64,000 nucleotides of DNA from Terriglobia bacterium. Its GTDB lineage: Bacteria > Acidobacteriota > Terriglobia > Terriglobales > Acidobacteriaceae. Under the pieces are notes generated by a model that did not search any database, had not been told where the DNA came from, and was given only the letters and a program-made list of their open reading frames with translations. Positions 36,360-44,089 of the stretch are shown here, piece by piece (positions within the stretch are counted from its first letter, which is position 1; each line of letters starts with the position of its first letter). The stretch is taken from NCBI GenBank assembly GCA_020072845.1, contig JAIQGF010000012.1:1-64000 (forward strand), read 5' to 3'. The translations under genes and the position numbers were made by a program.

Positions 36360-38393
36360 ATGCGTGGGGACGGCACCATCGTTCCGATCATCCTGGCCGC
36401 CGGCGCCTCCGACCTGGGGTTCCCCAAGGCGCTGGCCAGATTCGGCGGCAGAACCGCGCTGGAAATCGCGGTCGAAAACTGCGCCGCGCTGCAAGCCCCG
36501 GTTGTCGTGTTGGGTAGTGAGGCGGAGCGCGTGCGCGAATTCATCCCTGCCGGCGCGCGCGTCGTGGTCAACGCGAACTGGCGTGCGGGACAGATGTCGT
36601 CGCTGCAGGCAGCTCTTGCCGGGATCGCGCCCGGCGCCGATTTCATGCTCTACCCGGTGGATTATCCACTGCTCACGCGCCCGGTGATTGCGAAGCTGGC
36701 GGCGGCATTCCGCACGCGCTTAACCGGGCAAGCGATCGCGATACCGAGATGCAAGCGTCGCGGCGGACATCCGGTGATCTTTGCGTCGGAGCTGCGCGCG
36801 GAATTTGAACAATCGCAGACGGCGCGCGAAATCGTGTACCGCGATGCCGCGCGCGTCAGATCGGTGCCGGTCGCAACCGACGCCATCTGGCGCGATCTCG
36901 ACAGCCCGGCTGCGTACCGCGCTCGCGTGCGGGAGTACGCCGCAGTCTCCAGTCGCCAGTCTCCAGTCGCCAGGACCTTTCGCCTGGAGACTGGCGACCG
37001 GCGACCGGCGACTCGCTTGAAAAGTCCCGAAGGGACGGCACGCCTCTCTTCCTATCTCGACGAGGTCCGCGCCGGCCTCCCGGTCACGCCCGAGCGGGCG
37101 CTGCACCTCATCCAATGCACTGATCGCGACTTGCCCGAATTGCTCGCCACCGCCATCCGCCTCAAAGAGCAATTCAAACCCGGCGTCATTACCTACTCGC
37201 GCAAGGTCTTCCTGCCGCTCACCAATCTTTGTCGCGATTATTGCGGCTACTGCATCTTCCGGCGCGATCCCGGCCAGCCCGGCGCGCACACCATGACGCC
37301 CGACGAAGTCCTGCGCGTGGCCCGCGAAGGCGAGCGCCTGGGCTGCCGCGAAGCGCTGTTCAGCCTGGGCGACAAGCCGGAACTCGTCTTCCCGGAAATG
37401 CGCGCTGCCCTGCGCCGCCTCGGGTACAAATCCACTCTGCATTATCTGGAAGCGATGTGCGAGCTGGTGCTGCGCGAGACCGGCACCATTCCCCACGCCA
37501 ATCCCGGCCTCATGAGCCCGCAATGGCTGCGGCGTCTGCGCGCGGTTTCGCCCAGCGTCGGCCTGATGCTGGAAACCACCAGCGACAAGCTCATGAAACT
37601 GGCGGCCCACCGCGGCGCGCCCGACAAGGCGCCAGCGCTGCGCTTGGCGGTGATCGAGGCCGCCGGCCGTCAGGCGATTCCGTTCACCACCGGAATCCTG
37701 GTCGGCATCGGAGAAACCGCGCGCGACCGGGTGGACTCGCTGTTCGCCATCGCCGAACTGCACCGCCGCTACGGGCACATCCAGGAAGTAATCGTGCAGA
37801 ATTTCCGTGTGAAAGCCGGGATCCCGATGTCGCGCCGTGCCGAGCCGAGCATGGGCGTGATGCTGCGCACCGTCGCCGTGGCGCGGCTCATTCTGCGTAA
37901 CATGAATGTTCAGGCGCCGCCGAACCTGTCCGCGCCGAATTATCACGAACTGCTCTCGGCGGGCATCAACGACTGGGGCGGGATTTCGCCGCTCACGCCC
38001 GATTACATCAATCCCGAGCGCCCATGGCCTCATCTCCGCGAACTGGAAGAGCGTACCCGCGCTGCCGGGTGTGCGCTGCGCCAGCGCCTGCCGGTCTATC
38101 CGGAGTTTCTGGAGAACGTCGCACAGGCCGGAGGTCCGGCCGCGCAGAAAACGCGCGCCGCGGCGGATGCGGACGGATACGCCATGAGCACGAGCTCAGC
38201 CCAGGGTCTCCCTGCGAATCAAGTGCCTCCTTTTAGAGGTGTCATCCCGAGCGAGGGCGCACGCCCGAGTCGAGAGCCTGCCCTGAGCTCGTCGAAGGGG
38301 ACCCCTACGGTGCCGAACGCCACCGTGCCGTCCGCAGCTTCTCGATCCGGCAGTTCGGCAATTCAACCGATAACCGATAACCGTGAACCGTAA
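36360..38393 (+). CDS. cofG: MocA-like nucleotidyltransferase fused to CofG (Fo synthase subunit 1)
   Basis: 677 residues in one frame. Residues ~1-195 are a MobA/MocA-like NTP transferase (PIILAAGASDLGFPKALARF, VDYPLLTRPV, RRGGHPVIF). Residues ~230-590 are CofG, 7,8-didemethyl-8-hydroxy-5-deazariboflavin synthase, with the radical SAM motif CRDYCGYCIF, then FSLGDKPE and APPNLSAPNYHELL. CofG works with CofH to build Fo from tyrosine and a flavin precursor. The linker (~195-220) is encoded by inverted heptamer arrays, and the last ~60 residues by dispersed repeat sequence, so the fusion may be accidental read-through. TTG 37017 could start a separate CofG. Confidence 0.85.
   Translation: MRGDGTIVPIILAAGASDLGFPKALARFGGRTALEIAVENCAALQAPVVVLGSEAERVREFIPAGARVVVNANWRAGQMSSLQAALAGIAPGADFMLYPVDYPLLTRPVIAKLAAAFRTRLTGQAIAIPRCKRRGGHPVIFASELRAEFEQSQTAREIVYRDAARVRSVPVATDAIWRDLDSPAAYRARVREYAAVSSRQSPVARTFRLETGDRRPATRLKSPEGTARLSSYLDEVRAGLPVTPERALHLIQCTDRDLPELLATAIRLKEQFKPGVITYSRKVFLPLTNLCRDYCGYCIFRRDPGQPGAHTMTPDEVLRVAREGERLGCREALFSLGDKPELVFPEMRAALRRLGYKSTLHYLEAMCELVLRETGTIPHANPGLMSPQWLRRLRAVSPSVGLMLETTSDKLMKLAAHRGAPDKAPALRLAVIEAAGRQAIPFTTGILVGIGETARDRVDSLFAIAELHRRYGHIQEVIVQNFRVKAGIPMSRRAEPSMGVMLRTVAVARLILRNMNVQAPPNLSAPNYHELLSAGINDWGGISPLTPDYINPERPWPHLRELEERTRAAGCALRQRLPVYPEFLENVAQAGGPAAQKTRAAADADGYAMSTSSAQGLPANQVPPFRGVIPSEGARPSREPALSSSKGTPTVPNATVPSAASRSGSSAIQPITDNREP
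36943..37011. repeat. Inverted heptamer arrays inside the mocA-cofG frame
   Basis: CAGTCTC, CAGTCGC, CAGTCTC, CAGTCGC (36943-36970), then after 13 bases CTGGAGA, CTGGCGA, CCGGCGA, CCGGCGA (36984-37011). The second set is the inverse family of the first. It encodes the interdomain linker. Confidence 0.8.
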
Positions 38394-38399
38394 ACCGCA
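38365..38399. repeat. Heptamer array before cofD
   Basis: Five tandem units AACCGAT, AACCGAT, AACCGTG, AACCGTA, AACCGCA, ending three bases before the cofD ATG and overlapping the 3' end of the fusion gene. Confidence 0.85.
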
Positions 38400-38402
38400 A
38401 CC

Positions 38403-39392
38403 ATGATCACCGTACTCACCGGCGGAACCGGCGGCGCAAAATTCGTCCAGGGACTGGTGCGCGTTGTGCCGCCCGAAGAAGTCACGGCCATCGTCAACAC
38501 CGGCGATGACCTCACCTGGTGGGGGCTGCACGTTTCCCCCGATCTCGATTCCATCACCTATGCGCTGGCCGGCATCCTGAGTCGCGAGCGCGGCTGGGGC
38601 GTCGAGGGCGACACCTTCACTTGCCTGGAGCGCATGCGGCAGCTCGGCGCGCCGGCCTGGTTCCAACTCGGCGACCGCGACCTGGCCACCCATCTCCGCC
38701 GCACCCAACTGCTCACCGTGCACACGCTCACCGAGGCCACTTCGGAGATCGCGTCGGAAATGGGCGTACGCGCGCGCATCCTGCCGATGTCGGACGACCG
38801 CGTGCAGACGCGCGTCCTCACCGACGCCGGCGAATTGAGCTTCCAGGAATACTTCGTGCGCGAGCGCTACCGCGTGCCGGCCAAGGGCGTGCGTTTCGTG
38901 GGCGCGGAACAAGCGCAGGCCGCGCCCGGTGTCGTCGCAGCGATCCGTGACGCCGCGGCGGTGCTGATCGCACCCAGCAATCCCATCACCAGCATCGGCC
39001 CCATCCTCAGCGTGCCGGGCATTCGCGCTGCGCTTTGCCAGACCGCGGCCCAGGTGGTCGCGGTGAGCCCGATCGTCGGTGGCGCTGCCGTGTCCGGCCC
39101 CGCCGGCGAATTGATGAAGACGCAACAGTTGCCGGTCTCGATCGCCGGCGTCGCACAAGCTTATCAAGACTTTCTCGACGCGCTGATCGCCGACGAGCGC
39201 GATCGTCCGCACGCCGCCGACATCGAAAAGCTCGGCATTCACGTCACCTTCACCAACACCATCATGGATTCCGACAACGCCAAAGCCGAACTCGCGCGCG
39301 CGGCGGTTTCGGCCATCATCCCGGCGCGCGCCGCACTGGGGTCCCCAGCGCGCGCCGCGCGCGATGGGGTGGTAGCAGGCAGGGCGCGATGA
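38403..39392 (+). CDS. cofD: 2-phospho-L-lactate transferase (F420 biosynthesis)
   Basis: 329 residues. The CofD/FbiA signature opens the protein: ITVLTGGTGGAKFVQGL. Then come VNTGDDLTWWGLHVSPDLDSITY and LIAPSNPITSIGPILSVPG. CofD joins the activated C3-acid-GMP donor to Fo, giving F420-0. The gene begins 9 bp after the fusion gene and its stop overlaps the cofC start (ATGA). The start lies directly behind a heptamer array with no obvious ribosome site. The last ~20 residues are Ala/Arg-rich and unconserved-looking. Confidence 0.95.
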   Translation: MITVLTGGTGGAKFVQGLVRVVPPEEVTAIVNTGDDLTWWGLHVSPDLDSITYALAGILSRERGWGVEGDTFTCLERMRQLGAPAWFQLGDRDLATHLRRTQLLTVHTLTEATSEIASEMGVRARILPMSDDRVQTRVLTDAGELSFQEYFVRERYRVPAKGVRFVGAEQAQAAPGVVAAIRDAAAVLIAPSNPITSIGPILSVPGIRAALCQTAAQVVAVSPIVGGAAVSGPAGELMKTQQLPVSIAGVAQAYQDFLDALIADERDRPHAADIEKLGIHVTFTNTIMDSDNAKAELARAAVSAIIPARAALGSPARAARDGVVAGRAR

Positions 39393-40054
39393 TCCTGGTT
39401 CCGGTGAAGGAAATGTCCACCGCCAAGCAGCGGCTCGCCTCGGTGCTGACCCAGGAGCAGCGCACCACGCTGGCGCGCACCATGCTGAAGGACGTCTGTG
39501 CTGCCTTGGCGGAGGTCAAGCCCCGGCCCGCCATTGCTCTTGTCACCGATGATGCCTTCGCCACCGGCTTGGCGCGCCACTACGGTTTCCAGATCATCGT
39601 TGACAACGACAATCTCGGCGAGAGCGACGCCATTGCCATGGCCACTGCCGAGGCGGAAAAGCGCGGCGCCCAGTTCACCATGGTGCTGCCGGGCGACATT
39701 CCGCTGCTGCGCGCCTGCGAAGTCGAGGCGGTGCTCGCGGCCATGCCCGAGGAAGGTTCGGTGCTGGTGCCCGCCGCCGACGCCCGCGGCACCAACGCGG
39801 TGTTGCGCCGGCCGTGCGCGTTGTTCCCGCTGCGTTTTGGTAACGACAGCTTCCTGCCCCATCACGCCGCCGCGCGCGCTACCGGCAAGACCTCAGTCGT
39901 GCTCGACAACGCCGATCTTCCCGGGATCGCGCTCGACATTGACCGTCCCGCCGACCTCGCCCAACTGCTCGGCTTTCCCATGCGCACCCTCACCCAGAAG
40001 CTGCTCTGCGAGTGGAAGCTTCCGGAGCGCTGGCGCGGCAAGGCAAGTGCTTGA
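39389..40054 (+). CDS. cofC: 2-phospho-L-lactate (C3-acid) guanylyltransferase
   Basis: 221 residues. The opening MILVPVKEMSTAKQRLASVL is the CofC/FbiD signature. Further motifs are NLGESDAIAMATAEAEKRGA, MVLPGDIPLL and DARGTNAVLRRP, characteristic of this GTP-using nucleotidyltransferase. It activates phospholactate, phosphoenolpyruvate or phosphoglycerate for CofD; which one cannot be read by eye. The start overlaps the cofD stop, so the two partner enzymes are translationally coupled. Confidence 0.95.
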   Translation: MILVPVKEMSTAKQRLASVLTQEQRTTLARTMLKDVCAALAEVKPRPAIALVTDDAFATGLARHYGFQIIVDNDNLGESDAIAMATAEAEKRGAQFTMVLPGDIPLLRACEVEAVLAAMPEEGSVLVPAADARGTNAVLRRPCALFPLRFGNDSFLPHHAAARATGKTSVVLDNADLPGIALDIDRPADLAQLLGFPMRTLTQKLLCEWKLPERWRGKASA

Positions 40055-40064
40055 AAAGATAAGT

Positions 40065-40083
40065 CCCGGGCCGTGAGCCCGGG
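40065..40083 (+). terminator. Possible hairpin after cofC
   Basis: CCCGGGC-CGTGA-GCCCGGG is a perfect 7-bp GC stem 10 bases after the cofC stop. No T-run follows, so termination is uncertain and the cluster may read through. Confidence 0.4.
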
Positions 40084-40203
40084 TCGGCGCTGACCGCCGC
40101 CAGGTTACCTTCGTCACGAGCGATGTTACCCGCGTGACATTTTCCCGCCTTTCCCTCCGCGATATTGTCTTCCCCGGATGGGGTTCATTTCCGGAGGCGC
40201 CTG

Positions 40204-40347
40204 ATGATGTCGTTTCTAGCGGTGACGTCGCTGTCCTTCATTACGCTTTATCTCGGCACGTATTTGGCTGACCGGATTGAATCCCGCCGCTGCTCCGCCC
40301 GCAGCCAAACTTTCGACGAGCCAGGAGGCCGCCGGTCCGGACAATAG
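40204..40347 (+). CDS. Very small membrane protein inside the F420 cluster
   Basis: 47 residues: one hydrophobic helix (FLAVTSLSFITLYLGTYLA) followed by a polar, Arg-rich tail. The ATG follows GGAGGCGCCTG. No family is recognised; it lies between cofC and cofE. Confidence 0.5.
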   Translation: MMSFLAVTSLSFITLYLGTYLADRIESRRCSARSQTFDEPGGRRSGQ

Positions 40348-40394
40348 ACAGGAAATAATTCCTCCTCACCACTTTTGATAGCCCCTCACGTCCC

Positions 40395-40429
40395 GGTACT
40401 CGGTACTCAGTACTCGGTACTCAGTACTC
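40395..40429. repeat. Heptamer array before cofE
   Basis: Five tandem units: GGTACTC, GGTACTC, AGTACTC, GGTACTC, AGTACTC, ending 22 bases before the cofE start. Confidence 0.85.
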
Positions 40430-40451
40430 CCTGATACATTTATTCCGCCTC

Positions 40452-41204
40452 ATGTCTCCCCTCACCGCCATACCGGTTCCCGGCATCGGGGAAGTCCTGC
40501 CGGGAGACTCGATTCCGGACATCATCCGCGCGGCGATGACGCGCGCGCGCATATCGTTCCGGCGCGGCGACATCCTGGTTGTCACCCACAAGATTGTCTC
40601 CAAGGCCGAAGGGCAGATCATCGCCCTCGACCAGGTGCGCCCGCGGGCGACGGCGCGGCGACGGGCGCAGCTCCACCACCTCGATGCCCGCGTCGTCGAA
40701 CTTGGGCTGGCGCAGGCGGCGCGCGTGGTCCGCAGCCGCCGCAACGTGCTCATCACCGAGACGCCGCACGGCTTCGTTTGCGCCAACAGCGGCGTGGACG
40801 TGTCCAACGTGGATGGCGGGCACAGCGCGGTGCTGCTGCCCCATGACCCCGACAAGTCGGCGCAGCGGATCTATGGCGCATTGCGGCGCCGCCTGGGCTT
40901 CGCCGTTCCGGTTATCATTACCGACACCTTCGGGCGCCCGTGGCGCGAAGGATTGGCGGAGGCGGCCATCGGCGTGGCCGGCATGAAGGCATTTCGCGAT
41001 TACCGCGCGCAGCGCGATCCCTACGGTTACCCGCTGCGGGTGAGCCTGGAAGCCGCTGCCGACGAGTTGGCCGGGATGGCCGGGCTGGCCTGTGGCAAGC
41101 TCTCGCGCCTGCCGGCGTGTATCATTCGCGGGTTCGACTATGAGCCGGGACGCGGCCGCGGTCGCGACCTGATCCGCCCCGCGAAGCGCGATTTGTTTCG
41201 CTGA
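40452..41204 (+). CDS. cofE: Coenzyme F420-0:L-glutamate ligase
   Basis: 250 residues, the length of the monofunctional enzyme, without the C-terminal nitroreductase domain found in actinobacterial FbiB. Motifs: VPGIGEVLPGDSIPDII, DILVVTHKIVSKAEGQ, TPHGFVCANSGVDVSNVDGG and ITDTFGRPWREGLAEAAIGVAG. It adds glutamates to F420-0 using GTP. The missing FbiB-like domain matters if the side chain is made from phosphoenolpyruvate, because dehydro-F420 would then need another reductase. Confidence 0.95.
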   Translation: MSPLTAIPVPGIGEVLPGDSIPDIIRAAMTRARISFRRGDILVVTHKIVSKAEGQIIALDQVRPRATARRRAQLHHLDARVVELGLAQAARVVRSRRNVLITETPHGFVCANSGVDVSNVDGGHSAVLLPHDPDKSAQRIYGALRRRLGFAVPVIITDTFGRPWREGLAEAAIGVAGMKAFRDYRAQRDPYGYPLRVSLEAAADELAGMAGLACGKLSRLPACIIRGFDYEPGRGRGRDLIRPAKRDLFR

Positions 41205-41235
41205 CGATCAGAGGAGATGTTGCCCGGAGGCACGG

Positions 41236-41778
41236 ATGTTTGTATCGAGTTTCGCTGCTATGAAAAGACTCCCGGTGTTCCTGCTGATGTTCGCATTCTT
41301 CGCGATGGCCCAGGAGCCACTGGACGGACCCAATCGCATCTTCCACGACGACCTGCTCGACAACTTGCAAGGCCAGTGGAAGGTAAGCGGTCCAGTGATG
41401 GGCCGGCAGCTCGAAATGCGATTAACAGCGGAGTGGGTGCTGAACCACCAGTTCCTGCGGTTCCACGAGAAGGCCGTCAGCGCAGCGCCGGGCCAGCCGC
41501 CGTACGAGGCCGACGTCTATATCGGCTACGACAACACTAGCGAACGCTATGTCGCCCACTGGCTCGACATCTATGGGGGACGATACTCCGAGTTCCTCGG
41601 CTACGGAACGCGCTCGGGCAACAGCATCCGCTTCACCTTTGAATATGCTGACGGGCCGTTTCACAATACCTTCACCTGGAACCCGCAGGCGAAGAGCTGG
41701 CGCTTCCAGTTGGAAAACAAAGACGCGACAGGGAAGTGGAAGAGCTTCGCCGATCAGCAGGCCGTCAAGCCTGAATAA
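41236..41778 (+). CDS. Secreted DUF1579-like protein
   Basis: 180 residues with a signal peptide (~1-25, LPVFLLMFAFFAMAQ). The rest is a beta-barrel-like domain: LQGQWKVSGPVMGRQLEMRLTAEWVLN, RFHEKAVSA, YIGYDNTSERYVAHWLD, SGNSIRFTFEYADG. This resembles DUF1579/lipocalin-like proteins that gauge small ligands. It sits between cofE and cofH, 31 and 21 bp away, hence within the F420 transcript, but has no known link to the pathway. GGAGG precedes ATG 41236. Confidence 0.7.
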   Translation: MFVSSFAAMKRLPVFLLMFAFFAMAQEPLDGPNRIFHDDLLDNLQGQWKVSGPVMGRQLEMRLTAEWVLNHQFLRFHEKAVSAAPGQPPYEADVYIGYDNTSERYVAHWLDIYGGRYSEFLGYGTRSGNSIRFTFEYADGPFHNTFTWNPQAKSWRFQLENKDATGKWKSFADQQAVKPE

Positions 41779-41799
41779 ACACGGCGCCTCAGAGGGCAA

Positions 41800-43098
41800 A
41801 TGACCGCGAGACCGCATCGAATGACGGACTTCAATCACCTGGGAACGATTGGCTGGCGCGACGTTTGTCAGCAAGCTTCGCCGGACATCCGCGCTGCCTT
41901 GGAGGCCGTGCTCGAAACCCACGACGGCGCCTGCCTCACGCGCCAACAATGTCTCCGCCTCGCCGCCGCCGAAAATTCTGACCTGCTTGCCCTGGCCGTT
42001 GCTGCCGACGAATTGCGCCGCTCCATCGTCGGCGACGTCGTCACCTACGTCGTCAATCGCAATATTAATTTCACCAACGTCTGCTTCGTCGGCTGCAAGT
42101 TCTGCGCCTTCAGCCGCGGCCCGCGCGAACAAGACTCCTATTTTCTGACCCTCGAAGACGTCGCCCGCCGCACCTGTGAAGCTCGCCAGCGCGGCGCCAC
42201 CGAGGTCTGCATTCAGGGCGGGCTGCCGCGTGGCCTGCCGCCTTTCTACTATCGCGACATTCTCCGCGCCGTCAAAAGCGCCGTGCCCGACATGCATACC
42301 CACGCCTTCTCGCCCATGGAGGTCTCCTACGGCATCGAGCTTACCGGCATGAGCACGCGCGATTACCTCACCATGCTGCGCGACAACGGCCTCGACACCC
42401 TGCCCGGCACCGCCGCCGAAATTCTCGACGACGACGTCCGCGCGCTCATCTCCCGCAACAAGCTTTCCACCGCGCGCTGGCGCGAGATCATCACCACCGC
42501 GCATCAGTGCGGCATCCGCTCCACCTCAACCCTGATGTACGGCCACATCGAGACCACCGCACACTGGGTCAACCAGTTGCTGCTGCTGCGCGACATTCAA
42601 GCTCAGACCGGCGGCTTCACCGAGTTTGTGCCGCTTGGCTTCATCCACCAGAACACGGTTTTGTTCCAGGAGGGCATGGCGCGTCCCGGCCCCACGCTCG
42701 CCGAGCATTTGAAGATCCACGCCCTGGCCCGGGTGATGCTTGCCGGCGCCATCCGCAACGTGCAGGTGTCGTGGGTGAAGCTCAGCCGCGAGACGGCGCA
42801 ACTTTGCTTGCGCGCCGGCGCCAACGACTACGGCGGCACGCTGATGGAGGAAAGCATTTCGCGGCTGGCGGGCGCCACCTCCGGCGAGTACCTCAGCCCG
42901 GAGCAGTTCCACGAGCGCATTCGCGAACTCGGCCGCACCCCCGCCGAGCGCAATACCACCTACACAAGATTGAAATTGATGGATGACACAGCAGTCGGGA
43001 ATGCCAATGTTTTCGGGAAGGGTACGGCTTTCGGGAAGGGCACGGCGGAACTTGTCCCGAGCGAAGTCGAGGGAGCCGTGCCGCACGAGCCCATTTAG
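41800..43098 (+). CDS. cofH: Fo synthase subunit 2
   Basis: 432 residues. The radical SAM motif is CFVGCKFCAF (CxxxCxxC), preceded by TYVVNRNINFTN. Further CofH motifs: EVCIQGGLPRGLP, HAFSPMEVSYG, LPGTAAEILDDDVR, SGEYLSPEQF. CofH makes the tyrosine-derived radical product used by CofG to form Fo. The last ~35 residues (GNANVFGKGTAFGKGTAE then LVPSEVEG) derive from tandem and dispersed repeats, so the natural end was probably near DDTAV. Start 41800 behind GAGGG; 41821 is an alternative. Confidence 0.95.
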   Translation: MTARPHRMTDFNHLGTIGWRDVCQQASPDIRAALEAVLETHDGACLTRQQCLRLAAAENSDLLALAVAADELRRSIVGDVVTYVVNRNINFTNVCFVGCKFCAFSRGPREQDSYFLTLEDVARRTCEARQRGATEVCIQGGLPRGLPPFYYRDILRAVKSAVPDMHTHAFSPMEVSYGIELTGMSTRDYLTMLRDNGLDTLPGTAAEILDDDVRALISRNKLSTARWREIITTAHQCGIRSTSTLMYGHIETTAHWVNQLLLLRDIQAQTGGFTEFVPLGFIHQNTVLFQEGMARPGPTLAEHLKIHALARVMLAGAIRNVQVSWVKLSRETAQLCLRAGANDYGGTLMEESISRLAGATSGEYLSPEQFHERIRELGRTPAERNTTYTRLKLMDDTAVGNANVFGKGTAFGKGTAELVPSEVEGAVPHEPI

Positions 43099-43123
43099 TT
43101 TTGTCATTCCGAGGGGCTCGGTA

Positions 43124-43145
43124 GGTCACGGCTTCAGCCGTGACC
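43124..43145. repeat. Hairpin in a dispersed intergenic repeat
   Basis: GGTCACGGCT-TC-AGCCGTGACC is a perfect 10-bp stem inside the cofH-npdG spacer, within a larger repeat beginning GTCATTCCGAGG. It could stabilise the transcript or act as a weak terminator. Confidence 0.6.
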
Positions 43146-43217
43146 GAGGCGCGAAGCGCCGAAGCCCCGAGGAATCTCGGTTTTGCGTGTCGTCATGGCA
43201 AAGCTGGGAACTAACAG

Positions 43218-43241
43218 CTGAAACTGAAACTGAAACTGAAA
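43218..43241. repeat. Hexamer array before npdG
   Basis: Four tandem CTGAAA units end 5 bases before the npdG ATG. A hexamer rather than heptamer period. Confidence 0.8.
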
Positions 43242-43246
43242 CTCTC

Positions 43247-43942
43247 ATGCTTTCCACCGTTGCCATCGTCGGCGGTACCGGCCCCGAAGGACGCGGCCTG
43301 GCCTCGCGCTGGGCGCGCGCCGGGCTGCGCGTCATCATCGGCTCGCGCGACGAGAACCGCGCCCGCATGACTGCCCAGGACCTCTGCGGCCGCCTTGGAC
43401 CGGACGCCGTCGTCGAAGGCATGGAAAATTCCGCCGCCGTCCGCGCCACCGATGTCGTGGTGCTGGCGGTTCCCTTCGAGGGTCAGGCAGCAATCCTCAA
43501 GCAGTTGCGCAATCACTTCCGCCCCGGCACGGTGCTGGTCTGCGCCACCGTACCGCTGGCCAGCGGCGTCGGCGACCGCGGCTCGCGCGTGCTCGGCGTG
43601 TGGCAGGGCTCGGCGGCGCAGCAAGCCGCGGAAATGGTGCCGCAGGGCATCGCGGTCGTGGGCGCGTTTCAGAACATCTCGGCCGCGCTGCTGGAAGCCG
43701 ATTTGCCCGTTGAATGTGACGTCATTGTCTGCACCGACCACGAGAAGGCGAAAGAAGTCGCCTACGAGCTTGCCCGCAAGATTCCCGGCGCGCGCCCGCT
43801 CGACGGCGGCAAATTGGAGAACACGCGCATCGTGGAGCAGATCACCGCCCTGCTTATCACCCTCAACATCCGCCACAAAGTGCATTCGGCGGGTTTGAGG
43901 ATCACGGGAATCGAAGAAGATGTGCGATCTAGTGATTTGTGA
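43247..43942 (+). CDS. npdG: NADPH:F420 oxidoreductase
   Basis: 231 residues. An N-terminal NADP-binding fold with VAIVGGTGPEGRGLASRWARAG and IIGSRDENRAR (Arg favours NADPH), then the F420-reductase pattern VLAVPFEGQAAIL, CATVPLAS, VVGAFQNISAALL and GKLENTRIVEQITALLITLN. It moves hydride between NADPH and F420, so the cell can both make and reduce the cofactor. Last gene of the F420 cluster. A hexamer array lies at its start and a long inverted repeat spans its stop. Confidence 0.95.
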   Translation: MLSTVAIVGGTGPEGRGLASRWARAGLRVIIGSRDENRARMTAQDLCGRLGPDAVVEGMENSAAVRATDVVVLAVPFEGQAAILKQLRNHFRPGTVLVCATVPLASGVGDRGSRVLGVWQGSAAQQAAEMVPQGIAVVGAFQNISAALLEADLPVECDVIVCTDHEKAKEVAYELARKIPGARPLDGGKLENTRIVEQITALLITLNIRHKVHSAGLRITGIEEDVRSSDL

Positions 43943-44008
43943 TTTAGCGATTTCTGTTTGCCATCTACTGATCTATCGAAATCACTAAATCACAAATCAC
44001 TAAATCAC
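43931..44008. repeat. 24-bp inverted repeat and heptamers at the npdG stop
   Basis: AGTGATTTGTGATTTAGCGA plus four bases (43931-43954) pairs with 43978-44001 at 23 of 24 positions. The right arm is built of AAATCAC heptamers. The npdG stop lies in the left arm. It may serve as a terminator, though no T-run follows. Confidence 0.75.
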
Positions 44009-44089
44009 CAATGCCATCACCTCAGTCCCGCTCCGCTCTCTCGTTTATAATGAAATGATTGCGCACGTATTTCTGGAGCAACTAGACCC

